NCBI GenBank assembly: GCA_034696485.1
Contig: JAQIWT010000151.1
Span: 1 to 31,437 of the forward strand
DNA length: 31,437 nucleotides
Origin: Isohypsibius dastychi
Lineage: Eukaryota > Tardigrada > Eutardigrada > Parachela > Isohypsibiidae
Reading direction: 5' to 3'
Shown: piece after piece, positions 24,187 through 31,437 of the stretch
Numbering within the stretch: the first letter of the stretch is position 1
Layout: each line of letters opens with the position of its first letter
Translations under genes and position numbers: made by a program
The notes under the pieces: model-generated
The model's database searches: none
The model's input: only the letters and a program-made list of their open reading frames with translations
Told to the model about the DNA's origin: nothing

Positions 24187-24620
24187 GTGCGTCCTGATAA
24201 ACTGAGACAGCAGGAGATTAATTTGTTATCAGACGTCTCAGACTTCGATTATTCATTTTGTTTTTCATTTTCTTGTTAAAAATTTTTTTTCTTGGTAAAC
24301 CGTAGTTATAAGTTTCATTTCCTCGCCTAACTTTGAATTGCCAACCATGTTACCATCAAGTTCATGAATACCACGGATTTCAGTTTCTCTTGTTTTGAAC
24401 TCTTCGATGGTGAGGTGAAGGAAATGAACAGTGGTTGCTTTGCGCTTAACGGCCAAACAGTCACGATCTTCAACCTTTCGTTCGCGAGTAATTCAAACTG
24501 CTGACACGGTTCTGGTATTACAGTATTCCACAAGCATTGTCATTCCTGTTCCAGCGATTGACTGTGTGCTAGTATATTATCGCGTACCCCGATAGTTGTG
24601 TCAGCCTTGACTTCTGTTAC
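24187..24620. other. 3' flank of the ATPase-PHD gene
   Basis: No canonical AATAAA was found close after the stop. The AT-rich tract near 24255-24290 may hold a variant signal. Small antisense frames (24265-24533) have no recognisable content. Confidence 0.4.
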
Positions 24621-24629
24621 CGCTGTTTA

Positions 24630-25440
24630 CACTGTTCCAGTGTTCCACTGAGAATCCGGTGTAGACCTGCTAAAGCAGGATGTTCCCAGTGTTGACTGTG
24701 TTCCAGTGTTCCAGTTCCACTGAGAATCCAGGGTGGCCCCCTGCAGCAGCATATTCTCGGTGTTGACTGTGTTCCAGTGTTCCACCAAGTCTTGAATGTG
24801 TGAGCCTGCTACAGCAGGATGTTCCCAGTGTTGACTGTGTTCCACCAGGTCCTGAATGTGTGAGCCTGCTACTCAGGATGTTTTCGGTGTTGACTGTGTT
24901 CCAGTGTTCCACTGAGAATCCGTGGTGGCCCCCTGCAGCAGCATGTTCTCGGTGTTGACTGTGCTCCAGTGTTTCACCAAGTCTTGAATGTGTGAGCCTG
25001 CTACAGCAGTATGTTCCCAGTGTTGACTGTGTTCCATCAGGTCCTGAATGTGTGAGCCTGCTACTCAGGATGTTTTCGGTGTTGACTGTGTTCCAGTGTT
25101 CCACTGAGAATCCGGGGTGGCCCACTGCAGCAGCATGTTCTCGGTGTTGACTGTGTTCCAGTGTTCCACCAGGTCCTGAATGTGTGAGCCTGCTACATCA
25201 GGATGTTCCCAGTGTTGACTGTGTTCCAGTGTTCCACTAAGAATCCGCGGTGGCCCCCTGCAGCAGCATGTTCTCGGTGTTGACTGTGTTCCAGTGTTCC
25301 ACCAGGTCCCACTAGTGTGTGAGCCTGCTACTCAGGATGTTCCCGGTGTTGACCGTGTTCCACTTGGCGTCTTGTATGTGTGATATGCATTGCGATCACT
25401 GCTGTTTTCGCTGTTGACTGTGTTCCGGTGTTCCATTTGG
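24630..25440 (-). repeat. right subterminal tandem array, about 12 units, inverted relative to the left array
   Basis: The core TGTTGACTGTGTTCCAGTG recurs about 12 times at roughly 56-75 bp steps between 24690 and 25425. Read on the minus strand the units contain TGGAACACTGGAACAC, GTCAACA and CACACAT, the same words as the left array in the same order. Interspersed variants carry TGAGCCTGCTACAGCAGG and CCCCCTGCAGCAGCATGTTC, suggesting a higher-order repeat of two alternating unit types. The peptide frames across it are by-products. Confidence 0.88.
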
Positions 25441-25445
25441 TCCCC

Positions 25446-25790
25446 TGTATGTGTGGGAAGGCTGCCATTCTTCCGTGAAACTGTCAGATGGCTGTTCTCC
25501 GGATCAAATGTATTGAACGAGCGGAAGGAATGTGGCCTCGTATTACAACCGTTGACTTGGGAGTTTGCAGTGAAGTTAGCTGCCTGAATATTTAGAAGTG
25601 CTATCCTTGCTGTGCACGGAGTTCATGATTACATCAAGCGACATGTTAATGTGGGCGGGTAATGAATTACTCCTTCTCAAGCTTATCCTTCTGTTCACAC
25701 CGTCACCCCATGTTGACTTGTTCCCGTGTTTTTAAATCACGTCAAAAGATATTTGTTGTCCTGAACAGCATCATGTATGAAAAAGACAAA
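25446..25790. other. right subterminal region of the element, no gene
   Basis: It links the right array to the right terminal repeat. No gene-like frame or clear similarity to the left subterminal region was seen. Confidence 0.5.
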
Positions 25791-25818
25791 GTGTAGTCAA
25801 AAATAGTGGACCACCCGG
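25791..25818 (-). repeat. right terminal inverted repeat of the 12.2 kb element
   Basis: It is the reverse complement of the left end over 23 perfect bases and ends in CCACCCGG directly before TA. Inside this stretch the sequence departs from the left end, so the TIR is short or the right subterminal part was rearranged. Confidence 0.8.
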
Positions 25819-25820
25819 TA

Positions 25821-26711
25821 CCAATGAGAATTCTCCGCGGAATTAAACATGGAATCGAGACCTATCATGTCTTCTTCAAACTCCTTTGCAGGGACTTGAA
25901 CTCTACGTCTGTTTGGGTCAGACAGCATGTTGATGCATTTCATGTATTCATCCAGTCCAATCAATTAAAAAAAGGAAAATGACGTCCTTTTGGATCCAAT
26001 CAGAACATATTAGCACAAATTCTAATCAGTAGTGGGGAACCCAAAGGGTCTCCTCTGCTCTTCTGATTTGAGCTCTTAGTCGTTTTGTCACTGTTACGCC
26101 GGTTTCCACTTCGTATCAATGAAAGGCTACCAATGCTTGAAAAGCGCCGGCTACTAGCCAGGTGTCACCTTCGTGGCAACAGGTTCCGTAACTCCTGGAA
26201 TGCAGTATATGTTGTCAATTCATGGCGATTCGTCCAGTGTAACAGGGGTGCTCGTCATTAAGTCAACGCTTAGGAAGACCCCCCCCCCCCCCCCGGGAAG
26301 CAAAGCGCAGAGTAGCGAAAATGGACATGGTAACCTTGGTCATCATGTTCTTCCGGTTTGTTGATTTATCTCTGACTGAAGTAAGTGACTTATCTCTTCA
26401 AGAGGACAGCCCGCGATAAGAGTATGACGACCATTATTTCCTGACTGACACAGAAGAGTTCGTCTATGAGTTCTATCCCCTTCAGAGTGAATGGCAGCTA
26501 TTACGACGGCCAGTTACTCGTCAGAAATTCGAACAACTGCTCTTCGTTAGATCACTCTTTTTCCGGCCTTGATTGTGGTTTCCGGATCAAACGACGAACG
26601 GTGTGATCCCGACAGACGCGTCTGGAGCGGCGACCATCAGGACTACCATGCCACTTGAGATTACTAACCGGCTTATATTCCACTATAACCTCAAATTCTA
26701 CGATAAAGAAG
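25821..26711 (+). pseudogene. hillarin pseudogene (parts of exons 5-7)
   Basis: Three exon copies are recognisable at about 25821-25891, 26094-26329 and 26402-26711, roughly 85% identical to the functional exons. Splice sites are broken: the exon-5 donor GT is GG and the exon-6 acceptor AG is lost. In-frame stops include TAG for Gln near 26153, TAA in the VNAK region near 26258, TAA near 26415 and TGA near 26570. A 16-C run (26279-26294) sits in exon 6. Exon 8 is missing. Exon 5 is cut by the 12.2 kb transposon, whose insertion may have followed or caused the decay. Confidence 0.9.
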
Positions 26712-26934
26712 GTTAGCCAGTGAAACCTCATTACTAAGTAGAGAACTAAGAAGGCCTGAAACATTGGATTTCGCTCCCGGTAGTGTAATGCAGCGTCGAG
26801 GTGGGAGGGCGGTTCTTGGTGAAAACACCCGAAACTGCCTCACCGGCTACCTGTAGATTGAGTCTGTGGAACTGAAACGAGAAAATGCTTTTCCAGAATT
26901 TCTGCTTACAGTACTTTGGTTTTTTGATATTACT
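26712..26934. other. deletion join between the hillarin pseudogene and kelch copy B
   Basis: In unit A about 2.9 kb separates the matching points (hillarin intron 7 and kelch exon 3). Here only about 220 nt do. Similarity to unit A stops soon after 26715 and resumes near 26935. Confidence 0.55.
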
Positions 26935-29273
26935 ATTGAAATAGGAAAAGATGATATTCTCAAGGATATTGTATCACCACTCATCGACTTGGCACATTCA
27001 ATGCAAAAAGACAAAAGCCTTTCATTCGAGACCAATCATTCCAAATATGGACCGAGGAGCTTCAGTTAGCTAAATTATCGCTTTCAAAACTGCTCATTGC
27101 AGATTTTTTTCATGCAGGCTTAAAAAGTGGTATTCTGACCTTTTGTGACCGATTAGAGTTCCTGCCAAAAGTATCTCCATCACTGCGCAGACCATCGATC
27201 TGTTATGGCCACACTGGTCGGTTCCTAACCGGTGTATTCGACCCCCTTACCAAGAGTGCTTCCTGGCTTCGTGAAGTGCCGGTTCCGATGTGGCCTAAAC
27301 TTGTTTGTCGGTCGGCAATTGGTGACATGTTTATAGTGGATAATCGGTCTCTCAATTCAGCAAGAGTGCTGAGATATTCTATCGGAAAAGACTCATGGGA
27401 AACCATCGTCGAAATTTTCACAGCTTGCATTTTTGGTGAGTACATGAAAAGATATGATTTGCTGTTCGCAAAGAATTTCATATCATACTTAACAGGAACC
27501 TGCGCCATTGCTGACGTTCTGTACTTGTTTTTTGGAGAGAGTCAGGAGCAACTGACGGAAAAGATGTGGTGTTTGAATATGTCCTGCGAAAGTGAACGCT
27601 TTGCAGATAAATTGGAGATACCGTTTGTTGAGACCTGCAGAACGGAGATTGTAGCAGTTCAGCAGTATATCTATGCGTTCAACTGCTCTTTGAAAAATGC
27701 TCCCGTCGTCGACAGTGCCAGACAAACTTACTGCTTTGACACTGCATCATCAAGCTGGTCACAGAAGTCAGACTGTCCAGAGAACGCCGGAAGATTGCGA
27801 AAATTTTGTTCTCATTCTGATGGTTTGATATATTTTTTTGGTAAGAAGAACGGGGATACTGAGGTAACCAGGCGAGTATTCTTTGTTGACTTTTATGCAG
27901 GCTCGGAAGTTTACCGTGAAGGCATGCGGCGGCCCGTTCTTCATTCTTACAACCCCAAAATGGACACTTGGTCCTTTGTTGCAAGTGAGGAACTGTTGCC
28001 ATATTATAAAGAGAATTCACCAGATTCATGATGAATTCATTTTGCAGAGATCCGCAAGAACCTGGACCCAGAAACTATAACATCTTGGGGGGACAAGCTT
28101 TTCATTAAGAATGAAACGGCGTGGTGGCACTGGCAAGATTACAGCAAACCTTTTTCGCCACCGGAACAAAATGTGTAAGCACTTATTGGCTGTAATTTCC
28201 CGTTCATACATCTGCTTTGGGCACTAAAATTCAGACTTCAATTCGGAAATGACACCTCTACTACGAGAGAAAAAATTTTACGTCTGCTTGAACCTTTTAC
28301 CCCGTTTGTGAACCCGGAGACTTGTTAGAACCCAGTCTGGCAGAATCTGCGCAATCAAAGAAATAATTGGAAATTTTCGATCCTAAAATCACAGTCTGTG
28401 GGGGAGAACTTGCCAGTCTGCTTGATTAGCGACGAACTTCGTTATTCAAGCCCGTTTAAACGCTTTCGTTTTTCAGTCACTGCGAACACGACGTTGAGCA
28501 TAATACATGTGAAGCTTGCTTTGGAATGACTGTCAGTGTATACGATCCAGCGAAACATTCGTGGATTTCAAGCGAAAAGATGGATCCTACTGTTTGCGGG
28601 GAATTTTTACCTAGCCTCACTTTCAGATTACGGAAAAGTATGCAGCTCATAGGAAAAGCGTGATTTTCTCGGTTTGGAAAGCGAAAAGCGGGTGTGCTGG
28701 CGGGCCGGAAACCTGATTCCATGATGCAATTAATCATGTTTTCCGGCGGGATAAAACCATGATCCGGCGAGAATCATAAGACCACATCAAAATGAATAGC
28801 AGACCTCTGATAGAACACAAATCACCAGGATTCAAAGAAAAGATCCTTATTGACACATTTTAACACGTGTGGCCGAATGAACTAACTAGAAAGCACAGCT
28901 GTTTCTGGATGAACACAGCAAATTATGATTCTCACCGCTATAAAACTGGTTTAGAAGTGGGGGTTTCTAGCCGGCTACATGTTTGCGGATTGCGGTACTC
29001 TGTCCTAACCAAACCTGTAGTCTTTTGCCCCGAACTTCGTTTCTTATGCTGATATCCCTGTTGTTTTCGATACTTTTTGTGAGTTTTGAATGATTGTCCT
29101 CTTTTCCAGCCGCAGTTACTGAAAGACATGACAACGTTCAAGCTGTCAACTTGAAGTATTCACCAAATGCGGAATGTTCCACAGCGAGGCGGGGAGTGGA
29201 TGGGCATGGAATACGAGGGATGTCTACCATTTTGTGGCGGCTACGTGGACTTTTCAAGAAACAAGAGCAGTGA
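26935..29273 (+). CDS. 5'-truncated kelch paralogue (copy B), open through its last five exons
   Basis: Exons match copy A: about 26935-27065, then 27118-27840, 27901-27984, 28048-28174, 28477-28637 and 29110-29273 (TGA). The last five join without stop or frameshift, in the same phases as copy A. They keep the blades VFDPLTKSASW, CFDTASSSW, SYNPKMDTW and VYDPAKHSW. Protein identity to copy A is about 70% by eye. The first half of BACK and any promoter of the ancestral gene are gone, and the donor after the first exon has changed (GT to TT near 27066). Intron 27841-27900 is 60 nt and stop-free, so it could be retained. Copy B may be a recent pseudogene or a kelch-only gene with a new start. 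Confidence 0.6.
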
Positions 29274-29849
29274 CCATGTTGAAAAAACAACTCACTCGCG
29301 TGCATTTTCTTAACAGATTCAGAGAACTGTCAGCTAACTTGACGAGATGGCAAAAAGTCGGGGAATTTGAAAAGTTGGAATTTTTTCCACTCATACTGTC
29401 TGGCCACAATAATTCGTGTATGTACTCACGAATCAGTAGCTGAGGTATGGATAAGGGGAATATTCAATTGTTTCTGTCGATTGTACAGCAAATGTAGCTG
29501 TGTGTAGGTAGAGATAGAACGTGTAAGTAAGTAAGTAAGATTTATCAACTCTTCCTTGGTTTAGGAAGCAGTGACCTTTTAAACCAGTCATGGTTTACAA
29601 ATACACGTATGCCTCCTTTCATTTTATATAGCGGTCCAGCTGGTAAAATGAAATGAAAAGAGGTCTAAAGAGAAGAGAATTGATGAGAAAATCTGTCTGC
29701 CAGACATATTTCTCTGAATGTCAACCCAGTTTTTGTTCGCGGCAGCAAGACCAATAAAACAAATAACATTTCGCCAAAATGGAACGGTAATGAGCGAGTA
29801 GGGCAGGAAAGAACAACTTGGCAAGAACAGAATTTGATGGGATGGATTT
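29274..29849. other. flank of kelch copy B and 3' part of a pogo-like element
   Basis: Similarity to unit A runs to about 29522, where a (GTAA)4 microsatellite (29523-29539) begins. The remaining 300 nt up to the transposase stop probably hold the end of the pogo-like element, but I could not fix its terminal repeat. Confidence 0.4.
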
Positions 29850-31437
29850 TCAACGTGGAAGACCATTGGATGCAGGAACCAGTCCAATCTTGTCAACGGT
29901 TGCAACATGCAACATTTTCATTAACAAACCCAGCCCTTCAGAATCGACCGCCGTTTTATAGTAGAATCGCTGAACTTGCTTCAGATTTCGAATGACTCCG
30001 TCGAAATCTTCAAGACTGGCTAGACTTTCGGTTGAAGGAGGTTCTTGAACATCCGATTGCTCACTGCCGTTTGCGACGTCAGACTGTGCTTCTCCAACTG
30101 ATTCCTCAACAGTTTCCGAACCTCCAGTATGAGGCTTCATCAATTCTTCGAAAATATAATCAGCGCAATCGGACTCTTCATAACAAGCCAGGTCGTCATC
30201 CAAAAACAAGAAATCCTCCATTCCACCTAAAGACAAATTCTATTATCACCGACCAGTTTAAAAGAAGAACTATTTTCTTACGTATTTCGGCCGAAATTCT
30301 GCTGTTCAAAATTTCAGTCCCCATAAAAATATCGGCAATGTCGTCTTCGGATGAGTACAAATTATCAGCATTTACTCCAGCCTTCTTGAAGCAATTCACA
30401 ATCGTCGATTCCTTGACCGAATCCCACGCTGAAACAATCCAAATGATTGCATCCAAGACGGTTATGGTCTTGCAGTATTCATAAGCTGATTGATACATAT
30501 CAATATTGGCGATCAGGAAATTCACGATATGTTTCCGGAAATAACTCTTCATGACGGAAATTACTCCCATATCCAAGGCCTGAATTTCCGCGGTGAGATT
30601 CGGGGGATAAAAAACCAACCGGATGTGTGATAAATAAACATGTGGATGGCTGGGCGCATTATCAACAAATAACAAGATACGACGTCCCTCCGCTTTCATG
30701 TCTTCGTTGAAAGTGTGAAGCCATTCGCGGAAAATAGTTCCAGTCATCCAGGCCTTCTTGTTTGCTCGATAATCGACGGGTAGAACTTTTTGATCGCGAA
30801 TACCATTCTTCTTGAAACACCGGAGATTAAGCGCATGTCCAATAACTAGCGGTCGCCTTTTCTCACCAACCATAGAACAACAAAGTAGAACGCTGCAATT
30901 AAAACATTATTAGAAGAGGAATCAAAATTCAAAACAACCCTTGCTTAAAATCGGCTGAAATTTGCTTAGTTGATGGATTAAAAAATATTCCTCTCACCTG
31001 ACACGATCCTTTGCCAGCTTTCCACCTTTGACGTCTTCTCTCCTGCCAACCATCGACCTGGTTTCCAGAGCTCGGTACAAGGCCGCCGTTTCATCAGCAT
31101 TCCAGATATCTCTCTCTTCGTAGCCACGACAGATAGCGGGAATTGATTCCCGAAAGCGTTCAGCCGCCTCTTTATCAGCACTCGCAGACTCTCCTCGTAT
31201 GTTTTGGATGTTTTGGATTCCATGACGGATTCTGAATTTCTCCCACCAGCCATTACTGGCAACCAATCCATCAACTTTCAGAGCAGCCACAGCTAAAGCT
31301 TTCCCTTTGACCAATTCACCAGCTACAGTGATATTCTTTTCTCTGCACTGTTGAAACCACTGACGCTCAAGGGGTCCAGACTTCTCGGGGGTGGGGTCCA
31401 ACACGACCAAGCGGGCACGTTACCATGCGAAGGAGGC
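29600..31437 (-). mobile_element. pogo/Tigger-like transposon, partial (right end outside the window)
   Basis: Defined by the DDE transposase at 29850-31410. The left boundary is approximate, because no CAGT-type terminal repeat with TA flank was identified. It abuts the end of the duplicated hillarin-kelch block. Confidence 0.6.
29850..31410 (-). CDS. pogo/Tigger-type DDE transposase, N-terminus beyond the right edge
   Basis: Three exons read leftward: from the right edge to 30998, 30892-30282, and 30226-29850 (stop). Both introns have consensus sites and keep frame. The first exon has the end of a CENP-B-type DNA-binding HTH (FQQCREKNITVAGELV, NGWWEKFRIRHGI). The DDE_1 domain follows: NADETALYRALE-like first Asp, LLFVDNAPSH second Asp, and third Asp in IQALDMGVI, with 29 residues between the last two, as in pogo-type enzymes. 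VLLCCSMVGEKRRPLVIG is a family hallmark. The last exon has an acidic tail. An in-frame stop at about 31420-31422 lies just upstream of the visible frame. It may mark an intron or a break, so activity is uncertain. Confidence 0.88.

Larger units (their letters stand above)
13631..25818. mobile_element. 12.2 kb KDZ-type DNA transposon with two divergent genes
   Basis: Both ends carry CCGGGTGGTCCACTATTTTT followed by GAC in inverted orientation (23 bp perfect, about 28 bp in all), each flanked by TA (13629-13630 and 25819-25820). Outside, hillarin exon-5 similarity appears to continue across the insertion, as expected for TA target duplication. Inside are two inverted subterminal repeat arrays, a leftward KDZ transposase and a rightward ATPase-PHD gene, plus two nested small elements. 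The first 110 bp of the left end also match both ends of the nested 922 bp element. An alternative is that the KDZ element proper is bounded by the arrays (about 14230-25440) and inserted into an older TA-flanked element, because the right end matches the left for only about 28 bp. Confidence 0.72.
13573..29522 (+). repeat. tandem duplication, unit B (broken by a transposon and a deletion)
   Basis: Order in unit B: a hillarin exon-5 fragment (13573-13628), the 12.2 kb transposon, the rest of exon 5 through exon 7 (25821-26711), a short unrelated join, then kelch exons 3-8 (about 26935-29273) and flank. Exon order and strand match unit A, which supports tandem duplication over retrotransposition, as introns are kept. 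Confidence 0.7.

Noticed and set aside
24627-25125. Minus-strand frames with repeated HSQHREH-like peptides
   Set aside because: By-products of the right subterminal array.

Overview
The window is animal nuclear DNA, probably from an invertebrate. It has spliced genes with GT-AG introns of about 50 to 1,700 nt, AATAAA poly(A) signals, AT-rich intergenic DNA, and genes of animal type (a hillarin-like transglutaminase-fold protein and BACK-kelch proteins). I cannot name the species. Exon chains were built by eye from ORFs, splice signals and intron phase. Four chains close in frame from end to end.

Layout. (1) 1-2895: upstream or intronic non-coding DNA. (2) 2896-8239 (+): eight visible exons of a hillarin/KY-family gene. 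(3) 9819-13198 (+): eight-exon BACK-kelch gene. (4) 13573-29530: a second, tandem copy of the block from mid-hillarin to the end of the kelch gene. In it the hillarin part is a wreck full of stops, while the kelch part is truncated at its 5' end but open through its last five exons. (5) 13631-25818: a 12.2 kb DNA transposon splits the hillarin remnant of the second copy. (6) 29850-31437 (-): a pogo/Tigger-type transposase that runs off the right edge.

The 12.2 kb element is the most interesting object. It has short terminal inverted repeats flanked by TA. Two arrays of about 12 units each lie just inside the ends in opposite orientation. The core holds two divergent multi-exon genes whose start codons are 21 bp apart. 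Leftward is a nine-exon, about 674-aa transposase that I assign to the KDZ (Kyakuja-Dileera-Zisupton) superfamily. Rightward is a thirteen-exon, about 867-aa protein with a P-loop-ATPase-like core (degenerate Walker A) and a perfect C-terminal C4HC3 PHD finger. Both frames are unbroken, so the element may be recently or currently mobile. A 922 bp non-autonomous relative with the same ends sits in an intron of the transposase, and an unrelated pogo-like MITE lies nearby.

Possible working model (inference): the KDZ protein cuts and joins DNA at the TIRs and subterminal arrays, while the ATPase-PHD protein is an accessory factor that could assemble the complex or direct it to modified histone H3. 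The main doubt is whether the TA-flanked TIRs belong to the KDZ element or to an older small element that it entered.
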